This document shows, in pieces, positions 50,319 through 58,817 of a DNA stretch of 64,000 bases (its first letter is position 1; each line of letters begins with the position of its first letter). Source of the stretch: Megamonas sp. UBA1796 (GTDB taxonomy: Bacteria > Bacillota > Negativicutes > Selenomonadales > Selenomonadaceae). Location of the stretch: positions 1,019 through 65,018 of the forward strand of contig DCFU01000004.1 in the NCBI GenBank assembly GCA_002319795.1. The letters are read 5' to 3'. The position numbers and the translations under genes are program-made. The notes below the pieces were generated by a model. The model made no database searches. It was given only the letters and a program-made list of their open reading frames with translations, and was not told the DNA's origin.

Positions 50319-51050
50319 TTATCCCTCCTGTGAAGCTATTTCAATAGCCTTTTGCAAGTCAAGCGAGCCTGTATATATTGATTTGCCAACAATAACCCCA
50401 GCGATACCATCTTTTTCATATGCTTTTACAGCCCAAATATCCTCAAGGGATTTGACTCCGCCCGAAGCAATAACAGCAATCCCGCTTTCTCTGGCCAGTT
50501 TTGCGGTAGCCGCTGCATTTACACCGGAAAGCGTCCCATCTCGGGAAATATCTGTATAAATAATCGTTTTGATACCAACTGCCGCCATTTTTTTCGCCAG
50601 CTCTTCAACTCGAACATTCCCTGAGATGCCCCAGCCCTCTACGGCAACTATACCGTCCTTTGCGTCTATTCCAACGACAATCCGTTCTCCATATTTAAAA
50701 CAGGCTTTTTTTACAAGTTCAGGGTCCCTGACAGCTACAGAACCCAAAATAACACGGCGAACCCCCATCGATAACACTTCATCAATATTCTCCATAGTGC
50801 GTATGCCGCCGCCGAGTTCAACCGGAATCTTTACGTTTTTTAAAATCCTTTGGATTACCGGCAGATTCACAGGTTTTCCTGCCCGGGCGCCATCAAGATC
50901 TACGAGATGCAGAAAACGTGCTCCCTGCGAAGCCCATTTTACGGCCATTTCTTCCGGCTTGTCAGAAAAAACGCTCTCCTGTGAGAAATCTCCCTTAAAA
51001 AGGCGTACACACTTTCCTCCGCGAATATCTATTGCGGCAAAAATAATCAT
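50319..51050 (-). CDS. hisA: ProFAR isomerase HisA
   Basis: A 243-residue barrel isomerase. Catalytic aspartates are in [17 protein letters not shown] (residue 8) and [14 protein letters not shown] (about 129); phosphate motifs are [11 protein letters not shown] and VIASGGVKS. It sits one base before hisF and 13 bp after hisH. Confidence 0.97.
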   Translation of the reverse strand: MIIFAAIDIRGGKCVRLFKGDFSQESVFSDKPEEMAVKWASQGARFLHLVDLDGARAGKPVNLPVIQRILKNVKIPVELGGGIRTMENIDEVLSMGVRRVILGSVAVRDPELVKKACFKYGERIVVGIDAKDGIVAVEGWGISGNVRVEELAKKMAAVGIKTIIYTDISRDGTLSGVNAAATAKLARESGIAVIASGGVKSLEDIWAVKAYEKDGIAGVIVGKSIYTGSLDLQKAIEIASQEG

Positions 51051-51063
51051 AACTTTCCACCTG

Positions 51064-51675
51064 CTATCCCTGAATGAAATTTTTCAATATATCCAATCCT
51101 ACATCACCGGATTTTTCCGGATGGAACTGTGTTGCCTGAACATTTCCTCTGGCCACAGCTGCAGTAAGCGTTTCCCCATATTCAGCAGTAGCAGTTATAA
51201 TATCCTTATCCGCCGGAACCGCATGATAACTGTGGACAAAGTAAACATAAGGGATACTGGCCAATCCGGCAAACAAGTCAATCGGTTGGTGTGGTTCTGC
51301 CACATCCAGGGAATTCCATCCCATGTGCGGTATTTTTAGTCCGGGAGCCTTGATTTTTCGCACAGTACCAGAAAAAACACCTAAACCGCTTACTCCCGGA
51401 GACTCTTCACTGCCTTCAAAAAGAATCTGCAATCCGACACAAATTCCGAGCAAGGGATATCCCTGCTGTACCATATCCATAATAGCTGGAATAAGACCGC
51501 TGGCTCTTAAATTTTCCATACAGTCACCAAAAGCCCCTACTCCGGGAAGTACGATTTTTTGCGCTTGACGGATGACAGATTCATCGTTTGTTACCTCTAC
51601 CTGCGCCCCAAGCTGCAACAGGGCTTTTTCCACACTGAATAAATTTCCTACTCCATAATCAATTATAGCAATCAT
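51064..51675 (-). CDS. hisH: Imidazole glycerol phosphate synthase, glutaminase subunit HisH
   Basis: A 203-residue class I glutamine amidotransferase. The nucleophile Cys is in LLGICVGLQILFEGSE (about residue 79) and the His-Glu pair in TQFHPEKSGDVG (about 184). It feeds ammonia to HisF. Confidence 0.97.
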   Translation of the reverse strand: MIAIIDYGVGNLFSVEKALLQLGAQVEVTNDESVIRQAQKIVLPGVGAFGDCMENLRASGLIPAIMDMVQQGYPLLGICVGLQILFEGSEESPGVSGLGVFSGTVRKIKAPGLKIPHMGWNSLDVAEPHQPIDLFAGLASIPYVYFVHSYHAVPADKDIITATAEYGETLTAAVARGNVQATQFHPEKSGDVGLDILKNFIQG

Positions 51676-51686
51676 AATCCGGCCTC

Positions 51687-52274
51687 CTATAGAACGCCTT
51701 TACTAGAGAGTACACCCTTTATACGCGTATCGATTTCCACAGCCTGACGGAGCGCATGCCCCAAAGCTTTAAAGATTGCCTCGACCTTATGATGCGAATT
51801 TTTCCCGTATTCCACCCTGACATGTAAAGTAATGCCTGCATTGAATGCGAACGCACGCAAGAATTCTTCCGTAAGTTCGGTATCGTAATCTCCAATCGAC
51901 GAAGCCATTTCTCCGCCATCATAGACCAGATAAGGTCGGCCGCTTATGTCAATAGATACAAGCACTAAGGTCTCATCCATAGGAAGATAAACCGTTCCAT
52001 AGCGCCGTATGCCCTCCTTATTTCCCAAGGCCTGCCTGACCGCAGTTCCTAAAGCGATGCCGATATCCTCGATGGTATGATGCCCATCCACTTCAATATC
52101 GCCATCACAATCCAACTCCAGATCAAAAAGGCCATGTACAGCAAACAATGTAAGCATATGATCAAAAAAACCGATGCCTGTATCAATATTATTCTTACCG
52201 CTTCCATCCAGTTGCAACGTGACCGAAAGGTCGGTCTCTGCCGTTCTGCGATCCACGGTTACTTTTTTCCTCAT
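51687..52274 (-). CDS. hisB: Imidazoleglycerol-phosphate dehydratase HisB
   Basis: A 195-residue monofunctional dehydratase without a phosphatase domain. Metal-binding signatures are FFDHMLTLFAVHG, DGHHTIEDIGIALG and NSHHKVEAIFKALG. A separate histidinol-phosphatase is therefore needed and is not in this cluster unless the HD-domain gene supplies it. It overlaps the hisC stop. Confidence 0.97.
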   Translation of the reverse strand: MRKKVTVDRRTAETDLSVTLQLDGSGKNNIDTGIGFFDHMLTLFAVHGLFDLELDCDGDIEVDGHHTIEDIGIALGTAVRQALGNKEGIRRYGTVYLPMDETLVLVSIDISGRPYLVYDGGEMASSIGDYDTELTEEFLRAFAFNAGITLHVRVEYGKNSHHKVEAIFKALGHALRQAVEIDTRIKGVLSSKGVL

Positions 52275-53341
52275 AACGCCTCTCCTCCTATAAAATTCTG
52301 TGCAGCCTTATACCAACTGTCATTTTCCTCTCGTGTCCCCATGGATATACGAAGACAATCTTCCAATCGGGGAGCATCTCCAAAGCTTCTTACGCCTATC
52401 CCAAGAGACTCAAAATAAGAATTCAGCTGCTGAGCCTTTTCATATTTCACAAGTATGAAATTTGTTTCCGATGGATATACACGCAACGACTTAAGTTTCA
52501 TCAGCTCACCATACATACGCTTTCTTTCGGCAATCATCATCTGAATACGCGGTACATACTCATGGCGCATCTGATAAACAATATCTGCGGTTACCAAAGA
52601 TAAAACATCCATATGGTAAGGCATGAAAGCCTTTCCTACCATCTCGACAATCGGCGCAGCTGCCAGCATATAACCCACACGTGCAGCCGCCAGTCCATAA
52701 GCTTTGGAAAATGTACGCGCAATGATCATACGAGGATATCTGGAGAGCAGCTCTGCCGCGGACTGTCCGTGAAATTCAATATAAGCTTCGTCGATTACAA
52801 AAGCACAATCAATATTTTGCGCAATATATTCAATATCCGCCAAAGAAATCGCATTGCCCGTTGGATTGTTAGGTGTGCAGAGAATCGCCATTGCCGCTTT
52901 GTTTTCCAAGACAGCTGTAACAAATTTATCCGCATCCAAGCTATAGTCCTCTTCAAGATCAACTGGAATTCCTACAGCTTCCGCACTTTTTGCATATATC
53001 TTATACATCGAAAAAGAAGGCTGCGGATAAACAATTTTATGTGCACGCCCGCCAAAGCAGTAAAAAAGCTTCTCAATGATTTCACTGGAACCGTTGCCAA
53101 TCAATATATTTTCTTTTTGCAGGGAAAAATTTTTGGCTATTTGTTCCTTCAAATCATCGATTTCTTCATTTGGATAGCGATTGAAGGCCACATGAGATAA
53201 ACGTGCCATAACCCGTTCTTCTACTATAGGAGGCAGATTCATATTGCATTCATTGGCATTTACCTTGATGCGCCAATCCCTTTCTACAACATCATAGGAA
53301 GGCATATTTGCCAGACTTGTTCTATATTTCAACATCATCAT
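52271..53341 (-). CDS. hisC: Histidinol-phosphate aminotransferase HisC
   Basis: A 356-residue PLP aminotransferase of fold type I. Visible are GNGSSEIIEKLFYCF, CTPNNPTGNAIS, and the PLP lysine in ARTFSKAYGLAAARVGYM (about residue 215). It overlaps hisD; three ATG codons in a row at 53341, 53338 and 53335 follow GGGAG, so the exact start is uncertain by two codons. Confidence 0.96.
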   Translation of the reverse strand: MMMLKYRTSLANMPSYDVVERDWRIKVNANECNMNLPPIVEERVMARLSHVAFNRYPNEEIDDLKEQIAKNFSLQKENILIGNGSSEIIEKLFYCFGGRAHKIVYPQPSFSMYKIYAKSAEAVGIPVDLEEDYSLDADKFVTAVLENKAAMAILCTPNNPTGNAISLADIEYIAQNIDCAFVIDEAYIEFHGQSAAELLSRYPRMIIARTFSKAYGLAAARVGYMLAAAPIVEMVGKAFMPYHMDVLSLVTADIVYQMRHEYVPRIQMMIAERKRMYGELMKLKSLRVYPSETNFILVKYEKAQQLNSYFESLGIGVRSFGDAPRLEDCLRISMGTREENDSWYKAAQNFIGGEAL

Positions 53342-54678
53342 TTACTCCCTCTCAATCGGATGGCATTCGCATGGGCCTGAAGCCCTTCGGCATCAGCCAA
53401 GCGAATGATATCATCACTGACATCCTGCAGAGCTGGCTGCGTATATGAAATAATACTGGTCCGCTTCATAAAGGTTTCAACATTTAAAACGGAATAATAA
53501 CGTGCTGTCCCACCTGTCGGCAATACATGGTTGGGGCCGGCAAAATAATCTCCAAGCGGCTCTGGTGAATATGGCCCGAGGAAAACAGCTCCGGCATGCC
53601 GGACATATGGCAGCAGCTGAAATGGCTGCTCTGTAAGTATCTCCATATGTTCCGGCGCTGAAACATTCGCCAGCTCCACTGCCTGCCGAATGTTTTCCGC
53701 AATGACAATAAGGCCATTTTGCTCAAGCGACGCACGGGCAATTTGCTGTCGTGGCAGCTGGGCGAGCTGTTTCTCAACTTCCTGCGTGACCTTGTCTGCC
53801 AATTCCGCACTATCTGTAATGAGAATGCTGGAGGCAAGCATATCATGCTCCGCCTGACTGAGCATATCCGCTGCGGTATAAACCGGATCCGCTGTTTTAT
53901 CAGCAACAATAAGGATTTCGCTTGGACCAGCAAGCATATCGATATCACAGTGCCCATATACCGCCTTTTTCGCCAATGTCACAAAGATATTGCCCGGTCC
54001 GGTGATCTTGTCGACATGCGGAATGGTCTCCGTCCCGAATGCCATTGCCGCAATGGCCTGCGCTCCACCAATCTTATAAATTTTAGAAACGCCGGCAGCA
54101 CGGGCAGCGAGCAGGACGTAAGGATTTATTTTACCATTTTTAGGCGGTACCATCATGACGATTTCATCTACACCTGCAACAGCGGCCGGTACCGCATTCA
54201 TAATTACAGAAGAAGGATAGGCTGCTGTACCTCCTGGCACATAAATGCCAACGCGCTCTAAAGGAATGATGGATTGTCCCAAAATTGAACCATGTTCACG
54301 GTATGTCATCCATGAATTTGGCTTCTGTTCCTGATGGTAACGCCGTACATTTTCAGCCGCCTTTCGTAAAGATGACAATACCTTTGGGTCAGCTTCTGCT
54401 TTTGCCGCAGTATATTCCGCTTCGGTAACCAGAAAATCTCCCGATGTGCACGTAATACCGTCAATGAGCTTGGTATATTTTATGACAGCCTCATCCCCAT
54501 TGTGCCGGACATCTGAAACAATACGCTCTACAATCGCCGCCGCAGTGAGATCCTCGCCAAAAATCCTTTTATTTGCTTCCCTTATTTTGGGGTTTAGCTC
54601 TACCTCATCAAAGGCACTTTTGGTCAGGAACCCCTTGATATTTTCGATTCCCAGTTCTTTTAACCTCAAAATTTTCAT
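53338..54678 (-). CDS. hisD: Histidinol dehydrogenase HisD
   Basis: A 446-residue zinc enzyme for the last two steps of histidine synthesis. Conserved segments are [35 protein letters not shown] (zinc ligands Gln and His), SAPEHMEI and [15 protein letters not shown]. It overlaps both hisG and hisC by 4 bases. Confidence 0.97.
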   Translation of the reverse strand: MKILRLKELGIENIKGFLTKSAFDEVELNPKIREANKRIFGEDLTAAAIVERIVSDVRHNGDEAVIKYTKLIDGITCTSGDFLVTEAEYTAAKAEADPKVLSSLRKAAENVRRYHQEQKPNSWMTYREHGSILGQSIIPLERVGIYVPGGTAAYPSSVIMNAVPAAVAGVDEIVMMVPPKNGKINPYVLLAARAAGVSKIYKIGGAQAIAAMAFGTETIPHVDKITGPGNIFVTLAKKAVYGHCDIDMLAGPSEILIVADKTADPVYTAADMLSQAEHDMLASSILITDSAELADKVTQEVEKQLAQLPRQQIARASLEQNGLIVIAENIRQAVELANVSAPEHMEILTEQPFQLLPYVRHAGAVFLGPYSPEPLGDYFAGPNHVLPTGGTARYYSVLNVETFMKRTSIISYTQPALQDVSDDIIRLADAEGLQAHANAIRLRGSK

Positions 54679-55340
54679 TTATCTTCCCCGCTTTCCAGTA
54701 TCGTACGCAAATCCTCTGTCATTTGCCGGATACGTTCAAACTTCATTTTAAAACTCACACGGTTTGCAATAAGCCGGGCTGTAGCATCCATGATATAAGC
54801 AATTTCCTCCAGATTATTTTCCCTGAGCGTTGTACCAGTTTCTACAATATCCACAATACTCTCCGAAAGGCCTACAATCGGACCAAGCTCAATGGAGCCA
54901 TTCAGCTTAATATATTCCATCTGCATCCCCTTACTGTTAAAAAACCGTTCGGCAATATGCGGAAATTTTGTTGCCACACGCGTATGCGCATAACTGGTCA
55001 ATTTCGCACGCTTTTGCGATTGAGGAACTGCCATCATAAGATGACAACGGCCAAACCCAAGATCCAGTAATTCATAAACATCTTTGCCTGATTCCATAAG
55101 AACATCCTTGCCAATAATTCCAATATCGGCAGCACCATATTCGACGTACGTCGGAACATCTGCTGTTTTTGTAATAATAAATCTTATTTTCTTTTCGTCA
55201 TTTGTAATGACAAGCTTACGGGATTTTTCATAAAGACCGTCGGCCGTATAGCCTATCTTGGCAAAAAGCTCTGATGATATGCCAAAAAGCTTCCCTTTTG
55301 GTAAAGCAATCGTAAGATAACCTGTGTCCTGAATATCCAT
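54675..55340 (-). CDS. hisG: ATP phosphoribosyltransferase, short form HisG(S)
   Basis: A 221-residue short-form catalytic subunit. Motifs are LTIALPKGKLF, DVPTYVEYGAADIGIIGKDV and the PRPP loop IVDIVETGTTLREN. It lacks the C-terminal regulatory domain, so it needs HisZ, which is encoded upstream. ATG 55340 has GGAGG, and a good sigma-70 promoter lies 53 bp upstream. Confidence 0.97.
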   Translation of the reverse strand: MDIQDTGYLTIALPKGKLFGISSELFAKIGYTADGLYEKSRKLVITNDEKKIRFIITKTADVPTYVEYGAADIGIIGKDVLMESGKDVYELLDLGFGRCHLMMAVPQSQKRAKLTSYAHTRVATKFPHIAERFFNSKGMQMEYIKLNGSIELGPIVGLSESIVDIVETGTTLRENNLEEIAYIMDATARLIANRVSFKMKFERIRQMTEDLRTILESGEDK

Positions 55341-55377
55341 AATGTGCCTCCTGGAGTATCTCTTTAGTTGTTTAAAG

Positions 55378-55402
55378 TATTAACATGATGATATATTAAC
55401 AT
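55378..55402. repeat. Direct repeat TATTAACAT at the hisG promoter
   Basis: TATTAACAT occurs at 55378-55386 and 55394-55402, 16 bp apart. The second copy overlaps the -10 box. It is a candidate operator, for instance for the TrpR-like protein encoded upstream. Confidence 0.5.
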
Positions 55403-55421
55403 ATATTTAAAGAGGCGTCAA
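55393..55421 (-). promoter_or_regulatory. Sigma-70 promoter of hisGDCBHAF-IE
   Basis: TTGACG (55416-55421) and TAATAT (55393-55398) in minus-strand reading with a 17-bp spacer. It would let the main his block be expressed separately from hisZ and the HD gene. Confidence 0.72.
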
Positions 55422-55461
55422 GATTCCCAGCATTTTTTATGAGCGTAAGCAATCTTACAAA

Positions 55462-55995
55462 CTAATTCATGTTATCCGCTTTGCGCAAAATGCGAAGTTC
55501 CAAAGCATCTGACTCCTGAAAAGACATATGATGCCGGACTATAATCGCTGCTTCTTCGTTTAATCCTAAAGACAAAAGCTTTTGAGCGCCTATTTTCGGA
55601 TGATTATAATAAATATACAGCACATGGCGTGGATAAGTCCAAAAAGGTGTTTTTCCATATTTTGACCAGGAAATTGCCCCGTTGCGTAAAAATCTATCCA
55701 TACAAACGGCAAAAACCTTACTGAAGGTTCCCATATCGCCATACACCCGTCCCACATCATGCAGCAGCGCACAGCGAAGTAAGAGACCTCTCCTGACATT
55801 TTCGCTGCTTTCCACTTCCAATAGTTCTAACGCGCTGCGGGCAGTATGAAGTGCATGATATTGATCCGGGATGCTCATAGCAAAAAAAAGCTTTTGCTCC
55901 GGGATGGACAGCAACTCCCGGACGAAAGCAACATCATCTGAATCTAACTTTGCTGCAATTGCTCTGAAAAACTGCCGTATACGGTTTCCATTCAT
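55462..55995 (-). CDS. HD-domain protein between hisZ and hisG
   Basis: A 177-residue HD-superfamily hydrolase. Metal ligands are H48-type (DQYHALHTARSALELL) and the HD pair in CALLHDVGRVYGD (about residue 77), with a later histidine-rich helix (NHPKIGAQKLL, IVRHHMSFQ). It overlaps the hisZ stop by 4 bases, which points to co-translation. HD enzymes are phosphohydrolases, so a histidinol-phosphatase role would fit the gap left by monofunctional HisB, but the usual enzymes for this are of other families; a nucleotide hydrolase is as likely. Confidence 0.8.
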   Translation of the reverse strand: MNGNRIRQFFRAIAAKLDSDDVAFVRELLSIPEQKLFFAMSIPDQYHALHTARSALELLEVESSENVRRGLLLRCALLHDVGRVYGDMGTFSKVFAVCMDRFLRNGAISWSKYGKTPFWTYPRHVLYIYYNHPKIGAQKLLSLGLNEEAAIIVRHHMSFQESDALELRILRKADNMN

Positions 55996-57176
55996 TTTAT
56001 GTAGACCAATTCGCCATAATCTTTACTTTGCTGATATTTCTCTGCTTCTGCCAGGGTTTTCGCAGTGAGTGCCAATTCTGCTATCTTACCCTGTGCTCGG
56101 ACTTCACTGATTTTTGTGATGGCATCTGCGGCTTTTCCCTCCGCATAGGCTACATAAACATCTTTTTTTATACTTGGCGTTGGCAGTCCCTCACGTTCCA
56201 GTGCCAAGAGAATACGCTCGATACCCAGAGCAAAACCCGTTGCCGGACAGAAACTGCCAAAATCAGAAAGCATGCTATCGTAACGTCCGCCTCCACAAAG
56301 CGGGAAACCAAGTACAGGTGAATAAGCCTCGAATACCATGCCCGTATAATAATTAAAATCACGGATGACACCTAAATCAAAACTGACATAGTCTGCTGCG
56401 CCATAAACTTTAAGCAACCGGTAAATTTCACAAAGATTATCAAGTGCACGGCGACTCTGCTCACTCATGGCCATCGCGTAAGCTTTTTCCAACATTTCTT
56501 CCCTGCCATGCAGCAAAGGAATTTTTTTTAATATATCACGGGTATTTTTAGGCAAATCTATATGGTCGATAATATTATCTAAATCAACAAAATTACGTTT
56601 TTCCATAGCCGTCTTTATTTTTTCCTGTTGCTCATCTGTAAGATGTACCTGATGCATAATTCCATTGATAAACGCAACCTGTCCAAGGCATATCTGAAAA
56701 TCCTTCAGCCCCGCGCGCCGTAATCCTTCTATAGCCAAAGCAATAACCTCTGCATCAGCGGCAACACTGGCACTGCCAATGAGCTCCACGCCTGCCTGAT
56801 AAAACTCACACTGACGCCCTGTTTGAGCCTGTTCGTAACGAAACACACTGCTGATATAGGATAGCTTAATCGGTAGTACCTCATCCCGCAGCCGGCTCGC
56901 CACAACACGTGCAATGGGTGTTGTCATTTCATGGCGCAGAGCCAGCGTGCGGTTGTTTTTATCGAAAAACTTGAACATATGCGGTTCAAGTGCACTACCA
57001 CTGCCAATTGTCAATGTATCCAAAAATTCAATAGTAGGCGTAACAATTTCATCATATCCCCACTGGGCAAATAATTCAGCGAAACCTGTTTCAATAGCCC
57101 GTTTTGTAGCAGCTTCTGTAGGTAAAAAATCGCGTGTTCCATATGGTATTTCTAAAACAAATTCTTGATTTTCCAT
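55992..57176 (-). CDS. hisZ: ATP phosphoribosyltransferase regulatory subunit HisZ
   Basis: A 394-residue histidyl-tRNA synthetase paralogue without tRNA-binding domain. Class II core motifs are seen (YGTRDFLPTEAATKR, ALRHEMTTPIARVVASR, RYEQAQTGRQCEFYQAG) and a modified histidine A box (SFDLGVIRDFNYYTGMVFEA, GGGRYDSMLSDFG). It forms the regulated complex with the short HisG. It is 12 bp after the TrpR-like gene. Confidence 0.95.
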   Translation of the reverse strand: MENQEFVLEIPYGTRDFLPTEAATKRAIETGFAELFAQWGYDEIVTPTIEFLDTLTIGSGSALEPHMFKFFDKNNRTLALRHEMTTPIARVVASRLRDEVLPIKLSYISSVFRYEQAQTGRQCEFYQAGVELIGSASVAADAEVIALAIEGLRRAGLKDFQICLGQVAFINGIMHQVHLTDEQQEKIKTAMEKRNFVDLDNIIDHIDLPKNTRDILKKIPLLHGREEMLEKAYAMAMSEQSRRALDNLCEIYRLLKVYGAADYVSFDLGVIRDFNYYTGMVFEAYSPVLGFPLCGGGRYDSMLSDFGSFCPATGFALGIERILLALEREGLPTPSIKKDVYVAYAEGKAADAITKISEVRAQGKIAELALTAKTLAEAEKYQQSKDYGELVYIK

Positions 57177-57188
57177 GCATCGTTCTCC

Positions 57189-57509
57189 TCAAATATTTTT
57201 ATTGTCTTCATTGCCGCCCTTATTACCCAGACGGGCCAAAACGATCTTATAACCATCCGCACCATAGTTCAGACAGCGTTTTACACGGCTGATGGTAGCC
57301 GTACTTGCCCCAGTATGTTCTACGATATCATCATATGTATGTCCATCACTGAGCATACAAGCTACTTCAAGTCGCTGCGACAAAGCTTTGAGTTCACTTA
57401 TTGTACAGATATCCTCAAAGAACTGATAACATTCCTCAATATCCTTCAGGCAAAGAACAGCCTCACAAAGATGATCATTCAAATCATCTTTTAATTTAGG
57501 GTTTACCAT
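57189..57509 (-). CDS. YerC/YecD-type TrpR-related DNA-binding protein
   Basis: A 106-residue helical protein of the TrpR superfamily. The helix-turn-helix is in SDGHTYDDIVEHTGASTATI, followed by SRVKRCLNYGADGY. Proteins of this family located next to his genes in Firmicutes are considered regulators of histidine synthesis; I recall this as a comparative-genomics proposal. ATG 57509 was chosen because AAGGTG lies upstream at good spacing. It leads the operon with hisZ, and the repeat at the hisG promoter is a candidate target. Confidence 0.85.
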   Translation of the reverse strand: MVNPKLKDDLNDHLCEAVLCLKDIEECYQFFEDICTISELKALSQRLEVACMLSDGHTYDDIVEHTGASTATISRVKRCLNYGADGYKIVLARLGNKGGNEDNKNI

Positions 57510-57610
57510 ATTATTTTTCACCTTCTTTATAAACAGTTTCCTTTATTACTTTACTTTGTGAAAATGTAACTTCATTATAGCATATTCGTTGAAATATGAA
57601 AATAGAAAAT

Positions 57611-57656
57611 AAAAAGGAAGACTGCCATTTATTATAAAATCGCAGCCTTCCCTTTT
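57611..57656 (-). terminator. Terminator of the HlyD-type gene
   Basis: An interrupted stem (AAAAGGAAGACTGC at the left, GCAGCCTTCCCTTTT at the right, with an AT-rich loop) is followed by T5 on the minus strand directly after the stop of the membrane fusion protein. Confidence 0.65.
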
Positions 57657-57664
57657 ATCTTTCC

Positions 57665-58696
57665 CTATTTGATTGAAAATTGCACATCCGCCTTCATGCC
57701 GGGCTTAAGTTCAAAGTCCAAGTTTGTTGGCAGGGATATTTTTAATGTAACCTTATCTGAATCGGTTTGCTCTGGTGCAGCACCTTCCGTATTCTTATTC
57801 GAAGCCGCTTCGCTATCTGCCGGATCCTTAATATCAAATACCGTTCCCTGCAATTTATGATTATCAACTACATAAGAAGTGAACTGCCCCAGACGAATCT
57901 TCGTTTTTTGTTCAGGTCTTATATAAGCCTCCAGCCAAATATTACTTGCATCGCCTATATTCAGGATAGTCTGCCCTGCTTTAACCTTTGTGCCAACCGT
58001 AACATCTGTATAATATATTGTTCCGGCTACAGGAGCTTGAATTTCGGTTGCCGTCGAATCCTGTTTGGCCGCTTCAAGTGCAGCTTTCGCCTGCTTCACC
58101 TGAAGCTCAGCATTTCGGATAACCTCCGGACTGCTCGGCTGCAACGTACTTTGATAGCTTACCGAACTTTGTGAGGCTGCATGGACCGCTGCCTGAGCGG
58201 CAGCATAATCAGCCGCTGCCGCATCCCGCTTAGCAGCACTGATAGCCCCCAGTGAGTATAACTGATCCATACGTTCCATATTCGTGCTGGCACGTGCAAG
58301 CTCTGCCTGAGCCGCACTGCTGTCACCGCCTCCACTCACTATAGGCTGTGTTATAGTTGTTCCTGCCTTTATAGTATTTAAATTCTTTTGTGCAAGATCC
58401 ACGGTCTGCTGTAGCTGTTTGAGCTGCTCTTCGGTAACGTTGACCTGAAGACGCGCAATGACCTGCCCTGCTTCTACATATGCGCCATCCTCAACCGAAA
58501 TTTCTTCTATAGTGCCAGCAGCCTTCACCTTCGTGCTGACCAAGTTGCCCGTAATCTGTGCATCATGGATAGTCAGCACATTATTTTGCTGCTGATAAAA
58601 CCATATGCCTGCGGCACAAAGTAGCGCCAACAAAACTAACCCTGGCAAACTATATTTCAAAATATAATTTACTTTTTTACTTATATCGACTTCCAA
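57665..58696 (-). CDS. HlyD/EmrA-type membrane fusion protein
   Basis: A 343-residue periplasmic adaptor-type protein: one N-terminal membrane anchor (about 15-33), a first lipoyl half (VKAAGTIEEISVEDGAYVEA), a coiled-coil hairpin rich in Ala and Gln (about 90-205), a second lipoyl half (EIQAPVAGTIYYTDVTVGTK) and a beta-barrel with IWLEAYIRPEQK. It would connect an inner-membrane exporter to an outer-membrane channel. No transporter gene adjoins, so it stands alone. Presence of this protein suits a diderm cell such as a Negativicute, although Gram-positive bacteria also have relatives. Confidence 0.87.
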   Translation of the reverse strand: MEVDISKKVNYILKYSLPGLVLLALLCAAGIWFYQQQNNVLTIHDAQITGNLVSTKVKAAGTIEEISVEDGAYVEAGQVIARLQVNVTEEQLKQLQQTVDLAQKNLNTIKAGTTITQPIVSGGGDSSAAQAELARASTNMERMDQLYSLGAISAAKRDAAAADYAAAQAAVHAASQSSVSYQSTLQPSSPEVIRNAELQVKQAKAALEAAKQDSTATEIQAPVAGTIYYTDVTVGTKVKAGQTILNIGDASNIWLEAYIRPEQKTKIRLGQFTSYVVDNHKLQGTVFDIKDPADSEAASNKNTEGAAPEQTDSDKVTLKISLPTNLDFELKPGMKADVQFSIK

Positions 58697-58769
58697 AAAG
58701 AAAACCTCCTGTCAGCTTTCCCTATCTCATATTCATCTAATTATAAAAAGCCAGCAAAGGAATGTCAAA

Positions 58770-58803
58770 TAAAAGACGCGCAGTAACATAAAGCCGCGCG
58801 TCT
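58770..58803 (-). terminator. Terminator of alaS
   Basis: An 8-bp GC-rich stem (AGACGCGC 58774-58781, GCGCGTCT 58796-58803) is followed by TTTATTT on the minus strand. Confidence 0.7.
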
Positions 58804-58817
58804 AAATCCATGATTGA

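Noticed and set aside
50569..51339. Plus-strand frame of 256 codons
   Set aside because: Antisense to hisA and the end of hisH, both certain genes.
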